Shown here piece by piece: positions 9,802 to 18,088 of a stretch of 64,000 nucleotides of DNA. The notes beneath the pieces were generated by a model, which did not search any database, was not told the DNA's origin, and saw only the letters and a program-made list of their open reading frames with translations. The stretch comes from Oxalobacteraceae sp. CFBP 13730 (GTDB taxonomy: Bacteria; Pseudomonadota; Gammaproteobacteria; Burkholderiales; Burkholderiaceae_D), in NCBI GenBank assembly GCA_014841835.1, contig JACYUQ010000002.1:1200216-1264215 (forward strand). The letters are read 5' to 3'. Every line of letters starts with the position of its first letter. Position 1 is the stretch's first letter. The position numbers were made by a program, and so were the translations under genes.

Positions 9802-10656
9802 TTACTTCTTCTTCTTGATGTGTTCTTCGAGCTCGGCGAAGGTCGGACGCTCGGTCGAGTACAGTACCTTGCGGCCAAATTCGACGGCCAGCGCCGGCGC
9901 ATAGCCGTTCAGGCTCGCAAGCAGCGTCACCTTCACGCACTGGAACATCTTGGTCGACTCTTCGAGCTTTTGCTCCAGCACGGTCGACAGCGGACTGACG
10001 AACGCGTAGGCCAGCAGAATGCCCAGGAAGGTACCGACCAGCGCCTTGGCAATCAGGATGCCCAGCTCGGCCGGCGGCAAGCCGACCGATTCCATCGTGT
10101 GGACCACGCCCATCACCGCCGCCACGATACCGAAGGCTGGCAGGCCGTCACCGATCTTGGCGATCACGTGGGCCGGAATGGCGCCTTCGTGGTGGTGCGT
10201 CTCGATCTCGTTGTCCATCAGGTTTTCGATCTGCATCGCGTCCATGTTCCCGGACACCATCAGGCGCAGATAATCGGTCATGAATTCGATGATGTGGTGG
10301 TCGGACACGACGGCCGGATACTTGGAAAACAGCGGCGACGCGTCCGGGGCTTCGATATCGCCCTCGATCGACATCAGGCCTTCCTTGCGCACCTTGGACA
10401 GCACGTCGAATTGCAGCGCCATGAGTTCCATGTACATGTCTTTCGTGTACTTGGAGCCCTTGAAAATGCTGGGAAACGCCTTGAGCGTCGCCTTGATCGC
10501 CTTGCCGCTGTTACCGACGAACAAGGCGCCAAACGCGGCGCCGCCAATCATCAACAGCTCGATCGGCTGCCACAACGACGCAAGGTGACCACCCGCCAGG
10601 GCAAAGCCGCCAAACACGCAGGCACAGACGATGATGTAACCAACAATAACTAGCAA
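9802..10656 (-). CDS. motA: Flagellar motor stator protein MotA (TTG start preferred)
   Basis: A four-helix stator subunit that forms the proton channel with MotB. Conserved blocks include GNSGKAIKATL, FGIVAAVMGVVHT and the cytoplasmic charged loop. The first ATG of the frame is at 10695 and would add SRHDAGFLERNPL-type residues absent from the family. A TTG at 10654-10656 gives MLVIVGYIIV, aligning with E. coli MotA (MLILLGYLVV), and is preceded at 9 nt by TGGAG (minus strand, 10666-10670). I therefore prefer the TTG, giving 284 residues; the ATG at 10695 is the alternative. Confidence 0.93.
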   Translation of the reverse strand: MLVIVGYIIVCACVFGGFALAGGHLASLWQPIELLMIGGAAFGALFVGNSGKAIKATLKAFPSIFKGSKYTKDMYMELMALQFDVLSKVRKEGLMSIEGDIEAPDASPLFSKYPAVVSDHHIIEFMTDYLRLMVSGNMDAMQIENLMDNEIETHHHEGAIPAHVIAKIGDGLPAFGIVAAVMGVVHTMESVGLPPAELGILIAKALVGTFLGILLAYAFVSPLSTVLEQKLEESTKMFQCVKVTLLASLNGYAPALAVEFGRKVLYSTERPTFAELEEHIKKKK

Positions 10657-10803
10657 AGGATTTCGCTCCAGAAAACCCGCATCGTGTCGCGACATGACGA
10701 CTCGAAACCGGTAATGTCAGAAAATGTTTATTCAGGGAATTACTTTAGCTGGAGAAGTGCTGTCCGGCAAGCAAAACCACCCCGGAAACTCACCATTTGT
10801 CGC

Positions 10804-11664
10804 TTAAAAGTCCCATATATACAAAGCGGGACCATCTGTGTACGGATGCACAACACGCGTCGGTGTTTGTCCGACAACGATGAATTCGTAACTAAAAAGC
10901 ATTGAGCCGGGTCGCATCTCGCGCGCGGCCTTGCGCCACAGCGCACTCATCGCAGCCGGAGACAGGTAAGCGAACACGGCGTCGTAGTCGCCCAGATCGA
11001 GTCGTTCGTAGTCGCCACGGATGAAGGCGGCCGGACTGCGCGCAAGCCGGGCGCGCACGAAACTGGCCAGCCACGGGAGCGGCGCAAGCTCAATGCCTTC
11101 GATACGCGCATCTGGCCGGCGGCGCTGCAGCGCCAGCACCAGCCCGCCGATGCCGCTGCCGATGTCAATCACGCGCAGCGCCCTGCCCTGCGGCAGCGCG
11201 GCATCCACCGCTTCCCACACCTTGCGTCCGGACGGGTAATACGGCACCTGCGTGCGGTAGGTCGACCAGTACAGCAGCAACAGGAACAGAAAGACAACCA
11301 GGAACGCCAGCGGCGGAATCGCCAGCGCGCTGGTGGCCAGCAGGGCCAGCGGGAAACCGAACTGGATCGCGCGCCACCAGATCGCCAGACCGCGCCACCA
11401 GGTCAGGCCGGCCGCAAGCAGGCCCTGGACCAGGGCCACGTGCCAGTACGAGACGACGAGGCCGCCCGTGGCGAGCAGGTAGATGACGGCGAGCGTGAGG
11501 GGAAAGGCGGCGAGCTGGAGCAGCAGCGCCCGGATCGCGGGCGCGCGCAGCAAGCGGCGGGGCGATGGAGAGGAAGGTGAGGCTGGCAAGGGCGGCTGCC
11601 GGCGCGCTGGATCAGGCCGGATCGAGACCGGCGGCCTTGCCTTCGGCCTGCTCGGCTTGCTCAT
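10804..11664 (-). CDS. Membrane-anchored class I SAM-dependent methyltransferase
   Basis: From the ATG at 11664 the product is 286 residues. A proline-rich N-terminus is followed by three to four hydrophobic helices (about 40-135). A Rossmann methyltransferase domain then shows motif I ([10 protein letters not shown]), an acidic motif II (GIELAPLPW) and a later [12 protein letters not shown] block. Substrate is unknown. The frame is open further upstream and overlaps flhC by 53 bp even from this start, so the start is uncertain; a downstream TTG is possible. Its place between flhC and motA suggests co-expression with motility genes, perhaps acting on a membrane or envelope molecule. Confidence 0.72.
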   Translation of the reverse strand: MSKPSRPKARPPVSIRPDPARRQPPLPASPSSPSPRRLLRAPAIRALLLQLAAFPLTLAVIYLLATGGLVVSYWHVALVQGLLAAGLTWWRGLAIWWRAIQFGFPLALLATSALAIPPLAFLVVFLFLLLLYWSTYRTQVPYYPSGRKVWEAVDAALPQGRALRVIDIGSGIGGLVLALQRRRPDARIEGIELAPLPWLASFVRARLARSPAAFIRGDYERLDLGDYDAVFAYLSPAAMSALWRKAAREMRPGSMLFSYEFIVVGQTPTRVVHPYTDGPALYIWDF

Positions 11665-12211
11665 CGGCGCGCGCCTGGTCGAGTGCTTCCTTGGCCTTGC
11701 GCGTCTTGCCGGCGCGCGAAGGCATGTGGCACAGCCCGCACAGGTAGTCGCTGTTGAGGTCGAGGGAATTGACGATGAACTTGCCCTGGCACTTGCTGCA
11801 TGGCGCCAGTTGCAGCATGCCGCCATTGAAGAAGCGCACCAGCGTCCAGGCGCGGGTAAGCGAGAGCAACGGCTCCTCGTTCGGCGCCGGTGGCATTTGT
11901 TCCAGGTAGAGTTTGTAGGCCTTCATGACGGCCTGGATGCCGGTAGCGCCGGCATGCTCCACCAGGAACTGGTGGATATTGATGAACAACGACGAATGGA
12001 TATTCGGCTGCCAGGTCAGGAACCAGTCGGTCGAGAACGGCAGCATGCCCTTGGGTGGAGAGACACCCTTGAGCTCCTTGTAAAGCTTGAGCAGGCGTTC
12101 GCGCGACAGCGAGACTTCGGTCTCGAGCAGTTGCAGGCGTGCGCCCAGGTTGATCAGTTCAATGGCGAGCTGGATTTCCTGCGCCTCGGTGACAACGCTC
12201 TTTTTACTCAT
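11612..12211 (-). CDS. flhC: Flagellar master regulator subunit FlhC
   Basis: A 199-residue FlhC. The four zinc-ligand cysteines are visible as CSKC and CGLC in the C-terminal half. FlhC forms the FlhD4C2 complex that activates class II flagellar promoters. It follows flhD by 52 bp, the standard arrangement. The C-terminal tail ([11 protein letters not shown] region) is lysine/glutamate-rich and overlaps the start of the methyltransferase gene. Confidence 0.96.
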   Translation of the reverse strand: MSKKSVVTEAQEIQLAIELINLGARLQLLETEVSLSRERLLKLYKELKGVSPPKGMLPFSTDWFLTWQPNIHSSLFINIHQFLVEHAGATGIQAVMKAYKLYLEQMPPAPNEEPLLSLTRAWTLVRFFNGGMLQLAPCSKCQGKFIVNSLDLNSDYLCGLCHMPSRAGKTRKAKEALDQARADEQAEQAEGKAAGLDPA

Positions 12212-12263
12212 GGCGATACGGCTCCCGGCTCTGTCGGCCTTACAGCAAGACCGCTGGCAGCGA

Positions 12264-12581
12264 TTATACGATCTCTTCGACTGGCTGGCCGGCCATCAGG
12301 ATGGCGGCGTGCGACTGGGCCAGGCTGCGCTCCTTCGTGTGGCTCGTCAGCATCGACAGGATCGCGCTGTCGTCGAAGCGGAAGCGGGCCAGCATCATGT
12401 TGCCGCCGGCGAGCTTCAGGATCTGCGCATTGCTCATGCCTTCGATCAGGTCGGCGATGTCGGCCGAGACGCCCAGGCGGAAAATGGCAGTGACCTTGTC
12501 GGCACGGATCATTTGCTGGGCCAGCATCAGGTAGCTCAGGTTAGCGTCGCGAATTTCAGCCATCATGTCGTTCATCGTCAT
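12264..12581 (-). CDS. flhD: Flagellar master regulator subunit FlhD
   Basis: A 105-residue FlhD with the characteristic segment [20 protein letters not shown] and the helical dimer region. It partners FlhC to switch on the flagellar hierarchy. The first ATG is used with an upstream GAGAG-rich ribosome site; a second in-frame ATG two codons later is possible. The roughly 570-bp upstream region contains three FliA-type promoters and a structured leader, all oriented toward this gene. Confidence 0.95.
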   Translation of the reverse strand: MTMNDMMAEIRDANLSYLMLAQQMIRADKVTAIFRLGVSADIADLIEGMSNAQILKLAGGNMMLARFRFDDSAILSMLTSHTKERSLAQSHAAILMAGQPVEEIV

Positions 12582-12706
12582 TTTCTCTCTCCGGTCGTTG
12601 TGTCGGCTGCCGTTGTGTTGCCGATGAGATAGATTCTGACCGTGGGGAAACTATTCTCAAATTGGAGAAAGTCTGTATTTTCGGTCAGTGAACGACGATA
12701 CGGACC

Positions 12707-12745
12707 CATAGGAGTTTGTCTGACAAACCCATCTGGTTCCCTATG
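12707..12745 (-). promoter_or_regulatory. Nested inverted repeat in the flhDC leader
   Basis: CATAGG (12707-12712) pairs with CCTATG (12740-12745). Inside lies a perfect 7-bp palindrome with one central base, GTTTGTC (12714-12720) and GACAAAC (12722-12728). It is about 130 bp upstream of flhD, within the transcript expected from the upstream FliA-type promoters. It could be an RNA hairpin or a protein operator; nothing identifies the ligand. Confidence 0.5.
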
Positions 12746-12748
12746 AAA

Positions 12749-12766
12749 CCCTGGCTAAAACCAGGG
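12749..12766 (-). promoter_or_regulatory. Short stem-loop in the flhDC leader
   Basis: CCCTGG (12749-12754) and CCAGGG (12761-12766) form a perfect 6-bp stem around a 6-nt loop. It is adjacent to the nested dyad at 12707-12745. No U-tract follows on the flhDC strand, so a simple terminator is unlikely. Confidence 0.4.
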
Positions 12767-12855
12767 CTGTTCGGCGGAGGAAAGCGCCTTGATGATACGC
12801 AGCAACAAAACGCGTTTGTCGCAATTTTGCCACTTGGCAACAGCCGCTTATCTCT

Positions 12856-12886
12856 TTAACGGCAGCTGGCGGAGCAACTTTAGGGT
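12856..12886 (-). promoter_or_regulatory. FliA (sigma-28)-type promoter 1 upstream of flhDC
   Basis: Read on the minus strand this is TAAAGTTG, an 11-bp spacer, then GCCGTTAA. The E. coli FliA consensus is TAAAGTTT-N11-GCCGATAA, so each hexamer/octamer matches 7 of 8 with the exact spacer. The predicted transcription start, near 12848, gives a roughly 270-nt leader before flhD. Confidence 0.75.
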
Positions 12887-12952
12887 CAGTTCGAAGAAAT
12901 TTTCGACATTTTTTCTGACTTCACTACCTGCCTGCCCCCGCCTGTCCATCCA

Positions 12953-12983
12953 TTAACGGCAGCCTTGCTACCGACTTTAGGGT
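12953..12983 (-). promoter_or_regulatory. FliA (sigma-28)-type promoter 2 upstream of flhDC
   Basis: Minus strand TAAAGTCG, 11-bp spacer, GCCGTTAA: 6/8 and 7/8 matches to the FliA consensus at the correct spacing. It is the same 31-nt block as the promoter at 12856-12886, 97 bp further upstream. Confidence 0.7.
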
Positions 12984-13037
12984 GATCCAACAAAAATTTT
13001 CATTTATTTTTGGCGGGTTCCTGCCTATCTGGGAATG

Positions 13038-13068
13038 TTATCGGACGGCCCTGGAGGAACTTTAGGGT
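13038..13068 (-). promoter_or_regulatory. FliA (sigma-28)-type promoter 3 upstream of flhDC
   Basis: Minus strand TAAAGTTC, 11-bp spacer, TCCGATAA: 7/8 and 7/8 matches to the FliA consensus. It lies 85 bp upstream of promoter 2 and about 90 bp from the divergent acyltransferase gene. Confidence 0.7.
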
Positions 13069-13155
13069 TCGCTGCAAAATAATTTGAACTTTTTTCGAAG
13101 TGCTCGGCCCTGGCCAAAATTCGTGCAAACGATGTTTTGCTTTACTATTAACACA

Positions 13156-14316
13156 ATGCGCACTACCCCTACTCCCCTCAACCAGCCGTTCTCGGTATAC
13201 CTCGACCTGGTCCGCTTCCTGGCTGCGCTGGCCGTGGTGCTGATGCACATGCGCATGTTCAGGCTGGTCGATATTCCCGGCTCCCAGCACTGGACGCTGT
13301 TGGGGCGTGAATCGGTGATGGCCTTCTTCGTCCTGTCCGGCTTCGTCATTGCCTACACCACGCAGATGCGCCGCCCTGACGCACTCGACTTCACCGTGGC
13401 GCGCGCCGCCCGGATCTATTCGGTCGCCCTGCCCGTCCTGCTGCTGGGCTTCCTGTGTGCCTGGGTCAGCCAGGGCCCACATGTGCCCGGCATGGATGCG
13501 AGCTACCAGGTGGCCAAGCCCTGGTTCTATATTCCGTTCCACCTGCTGTTCATGGGCGACCTGTGGCGCCTGTCGGAGCACCCGCCCTGGCTCGGCCCCT
13601 GGTGGTCGCTCAATTACGAAGTCTGGTTCTACGTGCTGTTTGGCGTCGCCTGTTATGTACGCCGGCCATGGCGCCTGCCTGCGATCGGCCTGCTGCTGGC
13701 CGTCATGGGCTACAAGCTGTGGCTGCTGCTGCCAGTCTGGCTGGCCGGCGTTGCGCTGTACCACTGGCAGGCCCGCCACACGCTGAGCCGCACCGCGGCG
13801 CGCGCCGGCTGGGTGCTGAGCATGGTCCTGCTGGTCGCGTATGAGGCATACGGGGTCGAAGAACTGCTGCGCGCCGCAGGCCGCGCCAGCTGGCTCGGCC
13901 AGCATGTCGCACTCGGCAATGCCGACCGCTTCCTGGCCGACTATGCGTTCGGCATGATCGTCGTCCTCAATTTCGCCTGCGCCCGCTTCGCCGGCTTTAC
14001 CGGCCTGCTGCGCGTGGCGCGGCCCATCCGGCTGTTCGCCGCCTACACGCTGACGCTGTACCTGTCGCATGCGCTGGTGCTGATTGGCTGGCCCGAGCTG
14101 TATCCGCATGATCCCGCCAGCATCACCGACGTGCTGGCCCTGTCGGTCGCCGTCGCCGTCGCGACCGCATTGCTGGGCATGCTGACCGAGCAGCGCAAGG
14201 ACGCGTTCAAGCGCCTGTTCGAGCGCGTGCTGGGCCCGCTGCGGCGCCCTGCGCAACGGGCAGCACTGGCGCCGGCGCCGCTTAACCCCATCAAGGAGAA
14301 ACACGATGACATGTGA
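13156..14316 (+). CDS. Acyltransferase 3 family membrane protein
   Basis: From the ATG at 13156 (MRTTPTPLNQPFSVYLDLVR) the product is 386 residues with about ten hydrophobic helices, the size and topology of AT3 (OafA/NodX-like) O-acyltransferases. The first helix region has the family pattern RFLAALAVVLMHMRMF, with the His probably catalytic, and SVMAFFVLSGFVIAY follows. Such proteins O-acetylate surface polysaccharides at the inner membrane; the substrate here is unknown. An in-frame ATG at 13084 lies close to the FliA-type repeat region and has no ribosome site, so I do not use it. Confidence 0.8.
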   Translation: MRTTPTPLNQPFSVYLDLVRFLAALAVVLMHMRMFRLVDIPGSQHWTLLGRESVMAFFVLSGFVIAYTTQMRRPDALDFTVARAARIYSVALPVLLLGFLCAWVSQGPHVPGMDASYQVAKPWFYIPFHLLFMGDLWRLSEHPPWLGPWWSLNYEVWFYVLFGVACYVRRPWRLPAIGLLLAVMGYKLWLLLPVWLAGVALYHWQARHTLSRTAARAGWVLSMVLLVAYEAYGVEELLRAAGRASWLGQHVALGNADRFLADYAFGMIVVLNFACARFAGFTGLLRVARPIRLFAAYTLTLYLSHALVLIGWPELYPHDPASITDVLALSVAVAVATALLGMLTEQRKDAFKRLFERVLGPLRRPAQRAALAPAPLNPIKEKHDDM

Positions 14317-14866
14317 TGTATTGATTTTGCCCGGCCTGTTCAACTCCGGTCCCCAACACTGGCAATCGCTGTGGCACGAGCGTCATCCACAATGGCGCCG
14401 CGCGGCCCATCGCGACTGGACCAACCCCGACCGTGACGAGTGGGTGGCTGAAATGGAAGAAGCCATTGCCGGCTGCAGCGGCGCGCCGGTGCTGGTGGCG
14501 CACAGCCTCGGCTGCATGCTGGTCGCGCATTGGGCACTGTCCGGCTCACCCCTGAAAGTGGCAGGCGCCTTTCTGGTGGCGCCCAGCGACGTCGAACGGC
14601 CATCGTTCCCCATCCCTGCCGGTAACTGGGCACCGGTCCCCCGCACGCCGCTGCCGTTTCCCAGCATGATCGTGGCGAGCACGAACGATCCCTATGCCAG
14701 CATGGAGCGCACCCAGTCGTTTGCCGATGCCTGGGGCAGCAAACTGGTCGAGATCGGCAACGCCGGCCACGTCACCACCGACGCGGGGTATGGCGACTGG
14801 CCCGAAGGCTTGCGTTTGCTGGACGCGTTTTGCGCTGACATCACGGCGCAAAAAGAAACGGCGTGA
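14306..14866 (+). CDS. RBBP9/YdeN-family serine hydrolase
   Basis: A 186-residue alpha/beta hydrolase. The N-terminus DVLILPGLFNSGPQHWQS is typical of the RBBP9/YdeN family. The triad is visible as Ser in VAHSLGC, Asp in ASTNDPYAS and His in GNAGHVT. It is cytoplasmic with no signal peptide. It overlaps the acyltransferase by 11 bp and the next gene by 4 bp, indicating a three-gene operon. The biological substrate is unknown. Confidence 0.85.
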   Translation: MTCDVLILPGLFNSGPQHWQSLWHERHPQWRRAAHRDWTNPDRDEWVAEMEEAIAGCSGAPVLVAHSLGCMLVAHWALSGSPLKVAGAFLVAPSDVERPSFPIPAGNWAPVPRTPLPFPSMIVASTNDPYASMERTQSFADAWGSKLVEIGNAGHVTTDAGYGDWPEGLRLLDAFCADITAQKETA

Positions 14867-15252
14867 CGACCTGTTACGGCAGTTGCCACTGCGGCGCGGT
14901 GCGCTACGAAGCCGACATCGACCTGGCCGCCGGCACGGTCAAGTGCAATTGCTCGATCTGCACCAAGCTGCGGTTCTGGGCCTGCGTCATCGCGCCGACG
15001 GCGTTTCACCTGTCGCAGGGCCATGAGACGCTGCGCGACTACCGCTTCGGCGCGCAGCGTGACGGCCACGCGTTCTGCAGCGTATGCGGCGTGCATGTCT
15101 TCACGACCGTCGCTGCGGGCCCGTTCGTTGCGGTGACGGTGGCCAGCCTGGATGATCTGCCGGTCGGTACGCTGATGGCGGCCCCGGTGCGCTATATCGA
15201 CGGGCGTAACGACAACTGGCATACGGCGCCAGCCGAAGTACGGCACCTGTAG
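14863..15252 (+). CDS. GFA/CENP-V fold zinc protein
   Basis: A 129-residue protein of the Gfa-like (glutathione-dependent formaldehyde-activating-like) family. Zinc-site cysteines are visible in SCHCGAVRYE, CNCSICTK and FCSVCGVHVF. The start is a GTG at 14863 that overlaps the TGA of the preceding hydrolase (GTGA). Family members carry two zincs, and most have no proven activity on formaldehyde, so only the fold is assigned. Confidence 0.85.
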   Translation: MTTCYGSCHCGAVRYEADIDLAAGTVKCNCSICTKLRFWACVIAPTAFHLSQGHETLRDYRFGAQRDGHAFCSVCGVHVFTTVAAGPFVAVTVASLDDLPVGTLMAAPVRYIDGRNDNWHTAPAEVRHL

Positions 15253-15285
15253 GCGAACCAGCAGCGCGCCATCAGCGCGCATAAA

Positions 15286-15321
15286 AAAGCCGCCGCTCCC
15301 GGTGACGGGAACGGCGGCTTT
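15286..15321. terminator. Bidirectional terminator between the GFA-like gene and htpG
   Basis: AAAGCCGCCG (15286-15295) and CGGCGGCTTT (15312-15321) form a 10-bp perfect stem. A tract of six A precedes it and T follows it. It lies between convergent genes and can serve both strands. Confidence 0.85.
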
Positions 15322-15341
15322 GACGCTAACGGATCAGGCGC

Positions 15342-17261
15342 TTACTTCGCGCCAGCCAGCAGCATCTCGTTCAAGCGCTTCACGAACGACGCCGGATCGC
15401 TCAGGCTGCCACCTTCTGCCAGCATCGCCTGATCGAACAGGATATGCGACCAGTCGGCAAAGCGCGGGCTCGTCGTGTCTTCGTACTTCAGGCGCTGCAC
15501 CAGCGGGTGGTCCGGGTTGATCTCGAGGATGGGCTTGGATTCCGGCGCGTCCTGGCCTGCTGCTTTGAGCATGCGCAGCAGGTTGCCCGACAGCTCGTTG
15601 TCATCCGCCACCAGGCAGGCCGGCGAATCGGTCAGGCGGAACGTCACGCGTACTTCCTTGGCCTTCTCGCCCAGTGCGCCCTTCATGCTCTCGACCAGTT
15701 CCTTGTAGCCCGCTTCGGTCTCGGCATGTTCTTTCTTCTCGGTCTCGTCTTCCAGCGCGCCCAGGTCCAGGCCGCCCTTGGCAACCGATACCAGTTCCTT
15801 GCCTTCGAACTCGGTGAAGAACGACAGCATCCACTCGTCGACGCGGTCGGTCATCAGGATGACTTCAACGCCCTTCTTGCGGAAGATTTCCAGGTGCGGG
15901 CTGTTCTTGCCGGCGTTGTAGTTGTCAGCCGTGACGTAATAGATCTTGTCCTGGCCTTCTTTCATGCGGCCGATGTAGTCGGCGAACGAGACGGTCTGGG
16001 CGTCCGAGTCATTGGCGGTCGACGCAAAGCGCAGCAGCTTGGCGATGCGGTCCTTGTTGGTCGCATCTTCGCCCACGCCTTCCTTGAGCACCTGGCCGAA
16101 TTCCTTCCAGAAGGTCGCGTACTTGTCCTTGCCGGCCTGCTCGTCTGAGTTCGCCATTTCTTCGAGCATGCCCAGCACGCGCTTGGTCGAGCCTTCGCGG
16201 ATCACGCGCACGTCGCGCGACTCTTGCAGGATTTCACGCGAGACGTTCAGCGGCAAATCGCTCGAGTCGATCACGCCCTTGATGAAGCGCAGGTAGGTTG
16301 GCATCAGCTGCTCGGCGTCGTCCATGATGAAGACGCGCTTGACGTACAGCTTGATACCGCCGCGCTTGTTGCGGTCCCACAGGTCGAACGGCGCGTGCGC
16401 CGGCACGTACAGCAGCTGCGTGTATTCGCTGCGGCCCTCGACCCGGTTGTGGGTGTAGGTCAACGGTTCCTGGAAGTCGTGCGAGACGTGCTTGTAGAAC
16501 TCGTTGTACTGCTCTTCGGTGATCTCGTTCTTCGAGCGTGCCCACAGCGCGCTGGCCTGGTTCACGGTCTCGACGTCGTCCTTCAGGACGGTTTCCTTCT
16601 TTTCTTCGTCCCACTCTTCTTTCTGCATCACGATCGGCAGCGAGATGTGGTCGGAGTATTTGCGGATGATCGACTTGAGCTTCCAGGCCGACAGCAGTTC
16701 TTCTTCGCCGTCGCGCAGGTGCAGGATCACGTCGGTGCCGCGACCGGCCTTCTCGATCTGCTCGATCGTGTAGTCGCCCTCACCAGCGGACGTCCAGCGC
16801 ACGCCTTCCGAGGCGTCGGCGCCCGCGCGGCGGGTCTCGACGACGATGCTCGAGGCGACGATGAAGCCCGAATAGAAGCCCACGCCGAACTGGCCGATCA
16901 GCGCTGCGTCCTGCTGCTGGTCGCCCGAGAGCTTGCTGAAGAATTCCTTGGTGCCCGACTTGGCGATGGTACCCAGGTGCGAGATCACTTCGTCACGGTT
17001 CATGCCGATACCGTTGTCCGAGATCGTGATCGTCTTGGCGGTGGCGTCGAACGCCACCTTGATTTTCAGTTCGTGGTCGTTGCCGTACAGGGCGTCATTG
17101 TTGATCGCCTCGAAGCGCAGCTTGTCGGAGGCATCCGACGCGTTCGAGATCAGTTCGCGCAGGAAGATTTCCCTGTTGGAGTACAAGGAGTGAATCATCA
17201 GTTGCAGCAGCTGTTTTACTTCAGCCTGAAATCCAAGGGTTTCTTTTTCGGCGTGTGCCAT
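15342..17261 (-). CDS. htpG: Hsp90 chaperone HtpG
   Basis: A 639-residue Hsp90. N-terminal ATPase signatures include [20 protein letters not shown] and [11 protein letters not shown]; the middle and C-terminal dimerisation domains are full length. The start is the ATG at 17261 ([11 protein letters not shown]), with AGGA 5 nt upstream. The frame is open to 17333, but that would place the start inside the sigma-32 promoter. It folds or remodels client proteins in the cytoplasm under heat stress. Confidence 0.97.
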   Translation of the reverse strand: MAHAEKETLGFQAEVKQLLQLMIHSLYSNREIFLRELISNASDASDKLRFEAINNDALYGNDHELKIKVAFDATAKTITISDNGIGMNRDEVISHLGTIAKSGTKEFFSKLSGDQQQDAALIGQFGVGFYSGFIVASSIVVETRRAGADASEGVRWTSAGEGDYTIEQIEKAGRGTDVILHLRDGEEELLSAWKLKSIIRKYSDHISLPIVMQKEEWDEEKKETVLKDDVETVNQASALWARSKNEITEEQYNEFYKHVSHDFQEPLTYTHNRVEGRSEYTQLLYVPAHAPFDLWDRNKRGGIKLYVKRVFIMDDAEQLMPTYLRFIKGVIDSSDLPLNVSREILQESRDVRVIREGSTKRVLGMLEEMANSDEQAGKDKYATFWKEFGQVLKEGVGEDATNKDRIAKLLRFASTANDSDAQTVSFADYIGRMKEGQDKIYYVTADNYNAGKNSPHLEIFRKKGVEVILMTDRVDEWMLSFFTEFEGKELVSVAKGGLDLGALEDETEKKEHAETEAGYKELVESMKGALGEKAKEVRVTFRLTDSPACLVADDNELSGNLLRMLKAAGQDAPESKPILEINPDHPLVQRLKYEDTTSPRFADWSHILFDQAMLAEGGSLSDPASFVKRLNEMLLAGAK

Positions 17262-17306
17262 CTTGTTCCTCGTTAAAGACAAATAGGGTTGGTCAGACCC
17301 GGACGC

Positions 17307-17334
17307 ATATGTGGCCCTGCCGGGGGATTTCAAG
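17307..17334 (-). promoter_or_regulatory. Sigma-32 heat-shock promoter of htpG
   Basis: On the minus strand CTTGAAA (17328-17334) is followed after 13 bp by CCACATAT (17307-17314). The sigma-32 consensus is CTTGAAA-N13-15-CCCCATNT, so the -35 is perfect and the -10 has one mismatch. The predicted start, near 17300, leaves a roughly 40-nt leader before the ATG at 17261. Confidence 0.85.
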
Positions 17335-17463
17335 AGATATTTTTGATAAGCAATATCGCGCGGCGCCCATGCTTCGGGATATGGACGCTATCAATCCGGG
17401 CATTGGGCAGCGCCCCCGGCTCGACGTACAATACCGGATTCATTCACGCACCCTGGAAATTCC

Positions 17464-17925
17464 ATGACCGTCTACGACAAACTCAAAGAACTGAACATCA
17501 CGCTGGAAGCCCCGGCCACCCCGGCTGCGGCCTACGTCATGTACGTCCAGACCGGCAACCTCGTGTTCATCTCGGGTCACATCGCCAAGAACGCCGACGG
17601 TTCGCCGAACGCCGGCATCCTGGGCCGCGACAAGACCACCGCCGACGGCCAGGCGGCTGCACGCTCGGTCGCCATCGACCTGATCGGCACGCTGCAGGAA
17701 GCGGTCGGCGGCGACCTGACCCGCGTCAAGCGCATCGTCAAGCTGATGAGCCTGGTCGCATCGACCCCGGACTACAACGAGCAGCACCTGGTCACGAACG
17801 GCGCGTCGGAACTGATTGGCGACGTGTTCGGCGACGCCGGCAAGCACGCGCGTTCGGCCTTTGGCGTCGCCTCGCTGCCGCGCGGCACCTGCGTCGAGAT
17901 CGAGATGATCGTCGAAGTGGCATAA
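17464..17925 (+). CDS. RidA/YjgF family protein
   Basis: A 153-residue member of the RidA superfamily (trimeric enamine/imine deaminase fold). Family landmarks are LVFISGHIAKNADG and the C-terminal LPRGTCVEIEMIVEVA, where the conserved Arg of the RidA active site is present (LPRG). The length exceeds classic RidA (about 128) and fits the longer YjgF-related subgroup, so deaminase activity is likely but not certain. Confidence 0.85.
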   Translation: MTVYDKLKELNITLEAPATPAAAYVMYVQTGNLVFISGHIAKNADGSPNAGILGRDKTTADGQAAARSVAIDLIGTLQEAVGGDLTRVKRIVKLMSLVASTPDYNEQHLVTNGASELIGDVFGDAGKHARSAFGVASLPRGTCVEIEMIVEVA

Positions 17926-17947
17926 AAACAGCGTTTGCGTGGCAATA

Positions 17948-17967
17948 ACCGGCGCACATTCGCCGGT
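17948..17967 (+). terminator. Terminator after the RidA-family gene
   Basis: ACCGGCG (17948-17954) and CGCCGGT (17961-17967) form a 7-bp stem with a 6-nt loop, followed by GTTTCCTTT. Confidence 0.65.
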
Positions 17968-18045
17968 GTTTCCTTTACTGTCATTGCGGGTGGCGCTGAC
18001 CCGGCGCCGTCCGCCGACAAGAGTTCGCCTACCCGGCGTGTTCTA

Positions 18046-18051
18046 TATAAT
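18046..18051 (+). promoter_or_regulatory. Candidate -10 element for the aminotransferase gene
   Basis: A perfect TATAAT lies 38 bp upstream of the ATG at 18089. No convincing -35 hexamer is seen at the expected distance. Confidence 0.4.
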
Positions 18052-18088
18052 GGCCCGGCACGACCGTGCCCCTTTCTGCGAGACAAGT

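Noticed and set aside
10696..10803. Possible FliA promoter in front of motA
   Set aside because: TAAAGTAA is present on the minus strand but no GCCGATAA-like -10 lies at 11 bp (the sequence there is AACATTTT).
13000..14343. 447-codon open frame on the minus strand opposite the acyltransferase gene
   Set aside because: It mirrors the codon structure of the plus-strand AT3 gene and has no recognisable protein text; long antisense frames are expected at this GC content.
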